Below are positions 46,917-58,912 of a stretch of DNA of 64,000 nucleotides, in pieces (position 1 is the first letter of the stretch; the number at the start of each line of letters is the position of its first letter). The notes below the pieces were generated by a model. The model saw only the letters and a list, made by a program, of their open reading frames with translations. It was not told the DNA's origin and searched no databases. The position numbers were made by a program, and so were the translations under genes. Location: NCBI GenBank assembly GCA_003024175.1, contig MDYQ01000107.1, positions 94,516 through 158,515 of the forward strand, given 5' to 3'. Source of the stretch: Planoprotostelium fungivorum. Its lineage: Eukaryota; Evosea; Variosea; Cavosteliida; Cavosteliaceae.

Positions 46917-48324
46917 TCATTGTGGTTTCAAACTCATCTTCTTCACTTTCTCATAGCACAACATTGTTATTACACTGAAGCACGCCTGGTTCAGAGCCCT
47001 AGCCTGGCAGCCACGAAAAAAGCCTCTTACGCCTGTGATGATCGTGTCAGGATGATGATCATGATGATGGTTTCAAAGATGATGATCATGATCATGATGA
47101 TGTTCTCACCCTCCCGACTCATCAGATCACGATACACCCACTTGATGCTCGGTGAAACTTTCTCCTACTCTTCTCAGAAGAATCCTAGAATTCTCCATCT
47201 ACAACTCACCCCGTCCTTCCCTTCCTTCGTCATGACCTACCGAACGATCAGTCTACAACGAGACGAGAACTCTCTTCACTTGTAATCTGGTCTTGATGAC
47301 ATCCATCGGATTCGTCGACACCCCACCGACGATTCCAGCCGTTCCCGCGCACAGAGCATGTAGAGGCACCCCTGATAAGTACCCCGTGTTGTACAAGTAC
47401 GTCTTCGTGGTCGTGTAGGTACACCTTCCTCTCGTCGGTCTCGTTGTAGATGGATGTCATCTCTCGACAGAACGAGGGGACTCACCAGAAGATGGCGTTC
47501 GATGGAGCGTGAGAGACGAGGGTTGCCAGGTAACCTCTGTACAGGCCTCTGAGACCGTCTTGACGAAGGATCGTTCTGAGTCCATCGATTCCATTCTTGT
47601 AACGATCCGGTACGCCCGGTTGCTGTGATGATGTCGGTGGATGATCATCATGTACGAGTCGTGATCACCCCTTGGATCATGATGCGTTGGGAGATGACAT
47701 CGACAGGGACGACGATGAAAGAGGAGACGAGGGAGGCGGTCGCTCCTGCCGCCAGGTTCGTCCATGCATCTGACACAAGTCACAAACATGATGTGATGTA
47801 GATGTGTCGGGTGAAGGAGAGAAAGAGTGACTCACTTGTACTGGCTGGGCCCCTTGTGCTCGGAAGATGAGCTCTGACAAATTCGAGGGTGACACAACTG
47901 ATGAATTGAACGGGGAGAATACCGAGAGTTACCGTAGAGAACCCACGATAGAGACCTCCACGAGGGTAAGAGGATGAAGGACTTTACGTGATATCACCTG
48001 ATCGCCCTTCGAATCGATATGTCTTTTTGAATGTGTCGATCATACCAGTATATCGATTGCCCTTCCAGCGGTGAGTTATTCGCCTCATAATCGACACGCA
48101 CCTCTTGGATTTGGAGCCTGGTTTTTACTAAAGTGAGAGGATACAAAATAATTCTTACACCCACAAAGAAAACTGTTCAGATGAGGAGTCGAGACGAAGG
48201 GAAGACAATCACCAGAGTTCCAAATGCAGAAGCGCCATAGGTCCAAATGATGCCAATCGATCTCACTGGGAATAGCCTCCCCTATGTCTGGATAGAACAC
48301 GGTGTCCTCTTCATCTTCGCTCAT
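46917..48324 (-). CDS. SLC25A44: mitochondrial carrier, SLC25A44-like
   Basis: MSEDEEDTVFYPDIGEAIPS EIDWHHLD starts the protein. Carrier repeat 1 has GVRIILYPLTLVKTRLQIQE, then NRYTGMIDTFKKTYRFEG and GLYRGFSTVTLGIL. Repeat 2 has NLAAGATASLVSSFIVVPVD, VISQRIMIQG and GLRGLYRGYLATLVSHAPSN. Repeat 3 has GTAGIVGGVSTNPMDVIKTR, WVYRDLMSREGVRGFFRGCQ and CYEKVKKMSLKPQ-stop. The EWxxLD-like start, PLDVVSQ-type second signature and NPMDVI third signature are those of SLC25A44 (branched-chain amino-acid import). The C-terminal exon is found only after an 85-nt and another intron. Several introns carry the CTACAACGAGACCGACGAG element. Confidence 0.8.
47431..47455 (-). repeat. intron element shared with MLH1 intron
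   Basis: On the minus strand, ATCTACAACGAGACCGACGA, nearly identical to the element in the MLH1 intron at 39981. It lies in an intron of the carrier gene. Confidence 0.8.
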
Positions 48325-48457
48325 GCTCGGAGGCAAAATGTTCCGTCGGTTGTACATTTCGTTGTAGATCAATAAGATATTTACGCTCAATTTTCTTCTT
48401 TCTCTTGCTTCCATCATGATGACAGAGAATGATCGACGACATGTAGTGTTACAACAT

Positions 48458-49661
48458 TTATTGCTTTCTCTTGGGCAAGTACTTCTTCGCCTCGGCAATC
48501 TCTCTCTCCATCCAGAAGATGGCACCTTGAGCCACACCTCCCTTCCTCTTCACCTCTGTCAGATAGTCCTGTATTCCTTCAGTCTCTTCCTCTTATCATC
48601 GAACATCACCTCAGCCGCCTGCAATTTCGCCTCCGTTTCTTTTACTGCCTGGGCCACTTGTTTCGTCTTCTCTTCTGCTGCCACTGTTGCCGCCTCAGAC
48701 GCCTTTCTCTCCTTCTCTACCTTTCTCAACGCGGCTTCCTGTCTGGCGTCAGCGTCGTCGTACATCCATCTACAACGGTTCACCTGAGAGATTTTGGCCT
48801 TTCTGAGGGGAAGAGGATCTTCACTCTTGACTTGACTCAGCTCGGCGGCAGCCTTGTTGCGGGTGACTAGACCGACAGATGTGTCTTTGCTCTTCGTTTC
48901 TAAACTGCTGACCAGGTCTGAATAAGCCTTTTCTTGGGATTTCAATTCGTTGACTGCAGCCTGAGGAGAGATCAGCGATGGTGATTTGATATGGTGAGAT
49001 GATGGTCACCTGTTGGTCGGCTTCGGCCTTGCGGACGTGTGCTTCTTGCTCTCTCTGGGCGGCGAGAGCGATCTTCTCGTTCTCTAATTTGGTTTGGACG
49101 TCTGCCAATGCGGCCTGTGCCTCTGAGAGGAGAGCTTGGGCCCTGTTGATCTCATCTTGGTTACCTCCCTGGGGTGCCTCCACGATCTGTCGTTCGAATG
49201 AGACCGTGTTGATTGAAGGAGGTGTGAGGCTCACCTGCTTCAGAGACTTGTTGTAGCGGAAGGCGAGGTACTCTAGGAGTGAGACACTCTTTCCATTGAC
49301 GAGAAGACCTCCCGATCTCAGCTTCTCACGGAGGGCGATCACAGTGTGGGTCTCTTTGGCATCTTCTAAGAACTGTGTCGGTGTCAGTGGATGACGGATC
49401 GTCGGGAGGATCGAAGTGAACCTTGTGGGTCCAGAACTCGTCCAAGAATGATCCTTCCTTCTTCTTCGCCTGTGATGATTTCAGCTGTTGTTCGCAAATG
49501 TAGAGTCGCACCTGGTCGAGCTCGATGAACTTGTGTGTGAAGTTCCAGATCTGTTCGGAATCATGCTGGATCTCATCCCAGAAGCCATTCAAGAACCATT
49601 TGGCCTGGAATTCGTAGTTCTTGTGTGTCAGCTCGGTGAACTCGGTAGAATCTTTAGACAT
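48458..49661 (-). CDS. coiled-coil protein with EF-hand-like N-terminal domain
   Basis: MSKDSTEFTELTHKNYEFQA, KWFLNGFWDEIQHDSEQIWN and FTHKFIELDQ form a conserved-looking helical domain. EGSFLDEFWTHK and LREKLRSGGLLVNGKSVSLL EYLAFRYNKSL follow, possibly a degenerate EF-hand pair. A coiled coil comes next (AQALLSEAQAALADVQTKLE), then the C-terminal motif GVAQGAIFWMEREIAEAKKY, ending LPKRKQ-stop. The composition recalls Physarum/Dictyostelium calcium-binding coiled-coil proteins, but I cannot name the family. Good GTG...AG introns. The 45-nt intron near 48738-48782 contains the CGTTGTAGATGG arm and would also be readable as coding. Confidence 0.6.
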
Positions 49662-49984
49662 GGTCGTTGCTCGCTGGTGGATCAGTTGGATTGTGTTCAC
49701 CCCGACCCCACAGCCGGAGCGATAGGCTGATGACATTTATCACGTGACCAGGCTATCACCACAGGGCTCGTTTCAGAAGTTCTCGGTGGCGGATAGTCCA
49801 AGCGTATTTCTGAGAGGACCTACTGCCCCCGTGTCTCATGTTCCATGTTTTCCATTCAGCTGACGATAGGACAACAACTAGCGTGAGATGGCCACAAGTG
49901 TAGATACAACAGGTTTTAAGGCCGCCGATTTCACCGAAATTTATACCTCGACTTCCGTCCTTATCCAAAACGCCCCACGACAAC

Positions 49985-50290
49985 ATGCACAAGCTGAAAG
50001 GCATCTTCCATCATCATCACCACCACCACATGAAACACGACGACGAAATGAAGATCTCGGAGCCTCAGTATTGCCCGGTATCACCGAAAGAAGAGGTCAC
50101 ATCGCATTCAGAGAAGGAGTCTTCACCAGCAGCTGAAGAAGTGACTGAATATCAGAATACGGCAGAATTGGAAAGGTGAGGACGTTCAATGGATTGGTGG
50201 AATGTCAGTTGATCTGATGATGGGGCCAGAATTCAATCATTGAATGATTTTGCGATGAGAAGAAGACAGCTGACGACGGATAACGGTTAA
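49985..50290 (+). CDS. small His-rich protein
   Basis: MHKLKGIFHHHHHHHMKHDD opens a roughly 83-residue protein rich in Glu/Ser (SPKEEVTSHSEKESS). It splices across 50176-50229 (GTGAGG...GCCAG) to IQSLNDFAMRRRQLTTDNG-stop. Seven consecutive His next to acidic residues suggest metal binding. No domain or signal peptide. An overlapping frame from ATG 49888 exists, but this frame has the better composition and a matching splice. Confidence 0.45.
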
Positions 50291-50619
50291 TCATCAATAT
50301 ATATAAATGTAAGATAGAGCTGTCATCACCCTGGTTTGAGACGAAATATGAACGACGCTGGATCATCCTTCCGTAGGCAGTGATCGAATAGTCAAATGCG
50401 CTCACTCATGTACCGAGAGACGAGCCTGCTCATCTCAGATAGCACCTTCGGTCGACTCTAGCAGAAGTACGATAGATAGATAGAGAAAGACATCATCAAA
50501 CGTGCGACAGCTCCTGCTGCAGGGAAGGCCAGAGACGATAGCCCAGGACATCGTGGAAACAAGGATTTAAATTATTTATTTCATTCCGCTTTCTGCGACC
50601 CAGAAAAATAAGCAGCGTC
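50291..50619. other. intergenic, no gene seen
   Basis: About 330 bp upstream of the GPR107-like gene, with a short GATA microsatellite near 50470. No gene supported. Confidence 0.4.
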
Positions 50620-52413
<1,794 letters not shown>

Positions 52414-52596
52414 TGAGGGAGAAATACATACCAATATAAGAGCTTCGGTCTTTTTACAGATTATCCATCACTCTCATTGTATTCGATCTCTCATTACTGA
52501 TTATGACCATCAGATAGGTTATACATCCTTTTTGGGAGAAAATTTGAACGAATTTTACATCCATACACATAGGATAGGTCGTCGCAGCTTTCATCA

Positions 52597-52689
52597 GTCT
52601 GCGTAGCTCAGTCGGTTAGAGTGTAGGTCTCATATCTACGAATCAATAGGGTCATCCTAAGGTCGCGAGTTCGATCCTCGCCGCGGACA
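52597..52689 (+). tRNA. tRNA-Met (CAT), intron-containing
   Basis: Cloverleaf: acceptor GTCTGCG/CGCGGAC (one G-T), D-arm GCTC...GAGT, anticodon stem TAGG/CCTA, anticodon CAT at 52631-52633, T-arm GCGAG-TTCGATC-CTCGC, discriminator A. A 19-nt intron (52635-52653, TCTACGAATCAATAGGGTC) sits one base 3' of the anticodon, the canonical nuclear position. A run of seven T at 52692-52698 is the RNA polymerase III terminator. The T-T at the last anticodon-stem pair is a mild oddity. Confidence 0.85.
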
Positions 52690-52691
52690 AC

Positions 52692-52698
52692 TTTTTTT
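52692..52698 (+). terminator. Pol III terminator (T7)
   Basis: Seven T just after the tRNA-Met discriminator. Confidence 0.8.
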
Positions 52699-52711
52699 GC
52701 AATTTGATTTA

Positions 52712-52755
52712 GGAAAAAGGGTGGGAGAGGCAGGGATTATGGTGCATTCCTCCAT
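52712..52755 (+). repeat. GAAAAAGGGTGGGAG unit, copy 1
   Basis: Shares GAAAAAGGGTGGGAG and a following ATTATGRTKCATTC-like stretch with copy 2 at 53151, flanking the tRNA-tail copies. Confidence 0.6.
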
Positions 52756-52916
52756 TTTACGACCATTTACATCCTTTTGCATCATCAGATGATTCATACA
52801 ACCATTAAGATGTATCGCATGTTCTTTTTGTCGAGACATTTTGGGAAAAAGACACTTTTTTGTAACTCACGATTCACACACTTTCAGTATCGATAGATGC
52901 CACAACACAATCGGTG

Positions 52917-52937
52917 GCTCGATCCTCGCCGCGGACA
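52917..52937 (+). repeat. tRNA-Met 3'-end copy
   Basis: GCTCGATCCTCGCCGCGGACA, identical to the tRNA T-arm/acceptor tail except its first bases; preceded by ACACAATCGGTG. Confidence 0.8.
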
Positions 52938-53065
52938 GCAGTATACTGCATTCTAGATTTATCGTTCATTATCACATCTTTTCGCACCCTTACGCTGACT
53001 CGATCCTTCCCACGGATGATATCCATTGATCTCGAGGTGACTCGTTTCCCGAACACAAAATCGGC

Positions 53066-53087
53066 GGTTCGATCCTCACCGCGGACA
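53066..53087 (+). repeat. tRNA-Met 3'-end copy
   Basis: GGTTCGATCCTCACCGCGGA plus CA, one change from the tRNA tail; preceded by ACACAAAATCGG as in the previous copy. Confidence 0.8.
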
Positions 53088-53120
53088 ACACCCGTTCATC
53101 TCCAGCGACATACAACATCA

Positions 53121-53136
53121 GCGGTTCGATCGGACA
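53121..53136 (+). repeat. partial tRNA-Met 3'-end copy
   Basis: GCGGTTCGATCGGACA, the same tail with an internal deletion. Confidence 0.6.
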
Positions 53137-53150
53137 GAATCTTGTACTGC

Positions 53151-53195
53151 GAAAAAGGGTGGGAGGCTGAAATTATGATTCACTCATCACATTTT
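53151..53195 (+). repeat. GAAAAAGGGTGGGAG unit, copy 2
   Basis: Second copy of the 52712 unit, immediately before the inverted tRNA-tail copy. Confidence 0.6.
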
Positions 53196-53200
53196 CTTTA

Positions 53201-53220
53201 TGTCCGCGGCGAGGATCGAG
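53201..53220 (-). repeat. inverted tRNA-Met 3'-end copy
   Basis: TGTCCGCGGCGAGGATCGAG, the reverse complement of the tRNA tail. Confidence 0.8.
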
Positions 53221-53332
53221 ACATTTCGAATCGAAAAACTTTTATGGTTCACAATTTCACGATGGATCCAAGAATATACAAATCTCGAAGGCAACAGTTG
53301 GATCGATATCTCCTTTCATTCGAAACGTGAAA

Positions 53333-55084
53333 TTACGATCTTCCTCTGATGTCGAATGATACGGGGATGACACTCTCGTTCTCCACTTCGTATACGATCC
53401 TCTTGATCTCCCTCTCCCTCTCTGTCACCCTCTTCGGCTCGAACAGACACACAGAGGGTGCCGAGAAGAAGACATCCAGGTCAGCCTCCGTCATACTCAA
53501 CAGATTCACCTTCGAACATCAGTCTCGGTAGTATCGATACGATTGGATGACTCACGGTAGACTCTTCCTCTCCTTTCTGTTGTTCCCCTTCACTCGTCGT
53601 CTCTTCGATGATGTCTCTGAACATAAAGTCTTCATTGAAGAAATGTCTGTGATGTAACTGTGCATACTGAAGGCATAATCCGATCTGTCTCTGTAAGGAT
53701 CATCATCACATGGAATCATACCTTCATCGTTCGAGTATCTCTCTGCATGTCTTCTGCCTTCCATTCAATAAACATGGAGATCTGATTGCACATGTCGTGA
53801 TACTGTGCGTACACGTATCTCTTGATTTCGTCTGTCTTCTCCTCATCCCTCTTTCCTCTCACATACGCATCGAGATATCGCATCATCATCTCTGTTCGCA
53901 ATGAGACAGACATAACGAAGGATGACCCACTGTAGAAGGCTGGATCTATGTCCTGCGAGATATGCATTCGATCGGATAGATGCACATCGTCGATGCATCT
54001 CTCTGTCTTCTTCTCCTCCATCTGAGAGATGACATCGTACCACTCTTCCATATCATCCACCGTCAGTCTTCCATGGGTGATTCTGATCCACTCGATGTAG
54101 CCTCTCCATGTCTGTATCACCTACGGAATCAATTCCTACTGTTCGTGTCCATCATCGATGTCACCTCTCGCATCGTCGATTCTAATGTACCCGATCTTAT
54201 CTTCTGGCACAGTTCCTCCGTGAACTCTCCCCTCACTTGATCGAAGTCGTATTGGTCCATCCAATGTAACGACCGCCGGTGGCCCAGAGAAGAGAGACTG
54301 CAGCTGCTTCCTTCGGTTGGTCTGTCTTGACCAAGAGCTTGACCAATCGCTGGAAGTCGCTTTGTAGGAGGCAATTGTCGGTTGTGTTGGTGCCGCGTTT
54401 CGCGACAATGGCCTTCGACAGGAGCGGATACATCTGCCTGACGGTGCTACGAAAGATCGTCATCTCTTCTTGAGAGGTGTCGATCGTAGTCTTGTTCTGT
54501 GAGATTTCAATCCAGATGTATCATCCATATGCAATGGTCACCAGAGACACTCGGTCGTAGGCGATGGCACCGTAAACGTAATGTTCTGCATATGGAGGAA
54601 TGAACCTTCGGTAGAGACAGAGGTGCACTGCAAAGTCGATGGCATCCTGATCGGATCAGAAATGGAATTTGTGAAATTGTGATGATGTCACCTTCAGACA
54701 GATGTTACCTGCGTCTGCAACGGGTGTTCCTGCAGCCGCTTGATGCTTGACGAATTGATTCCACATGGAATGTCCTTTCTTTGAGAAGCCCAGTGGCACG
54801 GTCGGTGCCCAAATGGTGTTGGTGTTGGGCGCTGCGACGGTGATGGGGCTCTGAGCCGGACGTGGCATAGAATCTGTGAGGTGATACTTCTTGATATATG
54901 TATCCCAGAGATTCGAAGTGGCTGTCTCATCGAGCTCTTCTTTCGTGATTGGTCTTCCAAGTCCCTGATGAACGTCATCTGTGTGATTCAAATATTACAA
55001 TTAAATAATATAACATACCTGAGGGCTTGATGAAGGTTGAGACGGGTTCATGTCATTGTGAATGGGTGGTGGTGAGTTCATCAT
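53333..55084 (-). CDS. unknown protein
   Basis: Spliced minus-strand gene. MMNSPPPIHNDMNPSQPSSS, then GLGRPITKEELDETATSNLW, VPLGFSKKGHSMWNQFVKHQ, DAIDFAVHLCLYRRFIPPYA, RSTVRQMYPLLSKAIVAKRG and DFQRLVKLLVKTDQPKEAAA. It continues WRGYIEWIRITHGRLTVDDM, MRYLDAYVRGKRDEEKTDEI and VNLLSMTEADLDVFFSAPSV, ending FDIRGRS-stop. It looks largely helical and soluble. I do not recognise it. One internal splice (around 54235-54290) is uncertain. Frames and GTG...AG introns agree elsewhere. Confidence 0.5.
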
Positions 55085-55330
55085 GTCAGAAGCAGCCGTG
55101 ATGAGAGAGATATTCGTGGGGTGTATCTCCTTTCGAAGATCGTGAGAGGTGTTGTGGGTGTGGTGAAATGTCAAATTGAAATATGAAATAAAGCCTTTTC
55201 ATTTTGGACCGCCATCTTTTTCCAAGAATTTCTCAATCGAAGGAATTCGAACGAAATTTCATAAAACGTAATCCATTTATATAAAATCGTGGATAAGGAA
55301 GGAATGCGGTACACGCCCATTCAATTCCCT

Positions 55331-58300
55331 CTACCTCGACAACTGAAGAGATCTCTGCTGTCCGTGATCTCCCTTCATCCTGTAATAGACTTCCTTGAAT
55401 CGATCCCTCTGTTGAGTGCACAGGAGCAGCTGTCTCTCCAGACGGTCCTTCAGCTCCTTCAACTCGGTGACACCCTCTAAGAACATGTCCTCGTACTTTG
55501 AATCCTCCAACTTGTGAAAGTGATTCACCACCGAGACGCTCACGTCCGATAGCCTAAGACGATTTATCTCTCTCGACGATCGTTCCACTCACATGGGATC
55601 CAAGAAGAAGGCGTTCATCTTGTTCCTCACGTACTTTGCAAAGAAGAAACGGATTCCGGCGAACATCTTGGCTGAAGAGATGGCCACGCGACGGTAACCG
55701 TCTTCGTCCGTGGTTAATCTCGATGGATTCGCGTTCGCCTTTCTCTCCATGATCGAACAGACTCTCTTCTTCGTGTCATCTGCAGTAGCTTCGAGATAGT
55801 CGTACTCTCTGTGGCATCGTTTAATAGATCGTTAAATTGAATAGAACGATAGAAGGGATCTCACTCTGGATCTTGGCCTCCCTGTGAACTGAGGATGTCC
55901 CAGTCGGCGACGCGAGTGAACATGACGAAATCGGCCTTGAGGCGAGCGCGGCAATCGGCCTCGGTGGCTTCAATGAAACCGTTGTACGTGTTCCTCAGTT
56001 CATTGACGAACCTCTCGTAGACCGATAAGATTCCAACTTGCTTACGATCGGGGTCGTTCTTCAAGACCTTGTATAACGTTAGACGAAAGAGAAGGGTAGA
56101 TTTCACCTCGATGGCGATGGAGAAGAGTCTCTTCATGACGTAGGAACACCTCTGGAGTAATACGTCGATGAGAGGGAGGAAGACGTTCTTCGCTTTCATC
56201 TGAACGAGATTGGCCGCCGCCATCTCTAACACGGGGGCCGCGTGCATCTTTGTCGTTCCCATGGCTGAGGCGACCTAACGTGATGGGTTAACAATCTCTC
56301 CACCATCAGGTGTCACCTCCGATGGAGAAGTCTTTGGAAATTCCCTCGAGTGGGCGACGTATTCAAACTCGTTGAGTAGGCGAGCGTACTGAGCTCCTCC
56401 GTAGATCTTCAGCTTCGAATTTTGGATGTCAAAGTCGATGTCGAAATCGGGCCAGTCGGCGACGGTGGAAGATAATTTCTCTTCCAACAGCGTCTCTCCG
56501 TTACGGTCGGGCTCTCCTACGATAGATCCTCCCAAGAGGGAATCGATGACGGAGACGAAACCGTTGACGTAAGTCTCCGCCTTTCGCTTCAAGACCTGGA
56601 AGGTGTGAGGGGAGGACAAATCGAATGGACTCACTTGGATGTCGTTCTGTTGTAGCTCTTGGGTGACCTGCTCGAGTTCTTCTGCCGTGCGCTTGCAGAT
56701 GTCTTCGAGGGTGCGGAGGGTGGGGGATAGATTCTGTTGGAATCTCTCGTTGAGTGCCTTCTCCAAGTGTTGCTTGACGCGGAATAGTCCCAAGTGAGGG
56801 AGGAATCTTCCCTCGTCAAAGTTGACCTGTACAGATGAGAATGGATGAGAATGTGAATTGTATTCACCTCCATCAACTTTGAATAATCATCCAGAGAGGC
56901 ATCACGGATTCCGTCGCGGAATCGAGAAGCCTCGAGATCTCTGCGAAGAGGCATGGAAATGAAGAAGGGCTGTACACCCTGAGGTAGATTCTCTCCTCCC
57001 AGGTACTTGTTGGCAGATTCTTTGTTTCTCAGCTCCTTGACTCGATTGTCGAATTTGGTGTTGACCAAAACTGAAGGGATGTCAGAGGTGACGTCGTTGT
57101 AGATGCACTCACTGGTGCGAGAGAAATCAGGGTCGATCTGCCTAGCCATTGGGCGGGAGACGGAATTGGCCCATTCCACGGTGGACTGCTCCAAGCAGAC
57201 GATGATACGGTGCTTGGGAAGAATGAGCTTGTGAACCATGTCCTTGATCTCGTTCTTCAATCTCTCGTCACCACCGAGGCGAAAACCCTGAGAATGTGAG
57301 AAAAAGATCAAATAGACGTGAAGTCACCGGAGTGTCGTAGATGGTGAGGTTGGCACAGTTGGCGAATTCCACGCGGAGGATGATGGGGACGTCTGATACC
57401 CTGTCTCCGGCTGAACCAGCTTTTTCGTTGGTCCTTCTGCAGATCTCGTCGACGAGACGGTGTACGGGGGTGTCGGAATCCTCGAAGGGCTCCTCGTGAA
57501 CGCTTGGGTTTTCCTTTCGGAATCTGCATCTCGGTTGATCTCGGTCGGGGTTATTGATCATCTGGAGGATGAGAGGGCGACGAGTACCGATGTCTGTGAT
57601 AGATGAGATGGATAAAGAGTAAAGTTGGGGCTCACTCGACTCGACGATGTTGAATTGGAAGCCCAAGAGACCCTCTACGAAGCTCGATTTACCGTCGGAT
57701 TGCATTCCAATGACGACGATCTCGGGGTATTCGACGGGAATGTCGAGACTGTAAATGTACGTAAGAATCTGTCGTTTCATCGTGGATCCTCACTCTCTCG
57801 CTATACCCTGGAGGTCGTTGTAGAGGGCGTATAGCTCCTTGTTGGCTTTGTAAGCGTGCTTCTCTTCTTCTTCCATACGTAATCTGAGTTCTTCCGTCTT
57901 GATACGGATATTTCTGTACATCTGTTCCTCTTCGACCCTGTTTTCGAGTCAATCGCTTGGCTCCTTCGAGATCTTTTACCTCTTTTGTCTCACTTCCTCG
58001 ACTTTCTTCATCTCGATATCGTGTAACTGTTTGGCCAGCCTCTCGGCCGAGGTGAGGTTGACGACTGAGGGTGGTTGGCCTCCAGAAAGACCTTCATTGC
58101 TTCTCATGGGAGTCGTGGGAGCGGTAGATCTGTTTCCGGAGTAAAGATGAGCCATTCCTTGGTTGAGAGTGGCGTGGATCATCGCAGAGGTTGGTTCTAC
58201 AGATATATGAGTACAATAGAAAACAAGCTCACTCACTCGCAGAGCCGGCGGTCGTTATGCCTGCCGTTCCTGGCCCAGCGGTCTGGAAGATAGAGTTCGA

Positions 58301-58518
58301 TGGCTCCGGTGACAATCTGGGTCTCTTGGCCGCCGAACCTGGTTTGAATCGTTGAAAATAGTGGAGACGATGAAAACATGACGAAGAAAAGGAGATGGAA
58401 TGCATCCAAGATGGACCCATAAGACATTCGAAGAAGTGGTGTTGAGATAGTTGGAGGTAGATATGAGAAACTCACCAATCTCTTCAACCAGCTGAGTGGT
58501 GGGTTGAGTAGTACTCAT
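55331..58518 (-). CDS. dynamin-related protein, DRP5/ARC5 type
   Basis: MSTTQPTTQLVEEIG and a Ser/Pro-rich N-terminus lead into a coiled coil (EEEQMYRNIRIKTEELRLRM). The GTPase domain follows: YPEIVVIGMQSDGKSSFVEG (P-loop), LLGFQFNIVES, GTRRPLILQMINNPDRDQPR (switch), CANLTIYDTPGFRLGG (DxxG), IIVCLEQSTVEWANSVSR and VLVNTKFDNRVKEL (TKxD). Later parts match the plant ARC5/DRP5B middle region (IYGGAQYARLLNEFEYVAHS, FIEATEADCRARLKADFVMF). This branch includes chloroplast-division DRP5B and Dictyostelium cytokinesis DlpA-C. It is the minus-strand neighbour of WDR20. Introns include one with ATCTACAACGACGT near 57094. Confidence 0.85.
57094..57104 (-). repeat. intron element half-site (ATCTACAACGA)
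   Basis: Inside a dynamin intron, just after its GTGAGTGC donor; the right arm is not obvious. Confidence 0.5.
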
Positions 58519-58912
58519 ATCGATCTTAATGGTTGATTGTTCTCAAGGGCAACTGTTGAACAAGATAGAGGAGACCAAGTAGTTACAGAATATCTGCAAT
58601 GTATCTCAGAATCTGTTCAAAGAGACCCGCCATACGAAATCAATGCATTCAAAAAGAAGATGATTGGATTGATCTGATGTGATCGAGAAGACATCTACCT
58701 TTGTAACTGTAAATAGGGACTCTTATCCCCCTCTGGTTTCTGTTGGCCCTGTTCTCTTTTGTCACAGCTGCTTTGACTAACGCGACGAATTTTCTTCCGA
58801 CGCGGTTCTTACCGCACGTTTCAAATAATTAGTCCCGCGCTTGAATTCCAGGAATTCGGGCGGGAGATTCGATTTGTAGATGAACCTCATTCTCCCTTCA
58901 TTTTTATTTTTC
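58519..58912. other. intergenic, no gene seen
   Basis: About 390 bp, probably the dynamin promoter and the WDR20 3' end. Confidence 0.4.

Noticed and set aside
47276-47485. Arg-rich minus ORF as the carrier C-terminus
   Set aside because: Wrong frame; the carrier signature NPMDVIKTR lies in another frame and the real C-terminus is further downstream at 46917.
53333-55084. Tyrosine recombinase of a mobile element next to the tRNA repeats
   Set aside because: A WATGGRY-like stretch looked suggestive, but no catalytic R-H-R-Y series follows and the gene is split by normal introns.
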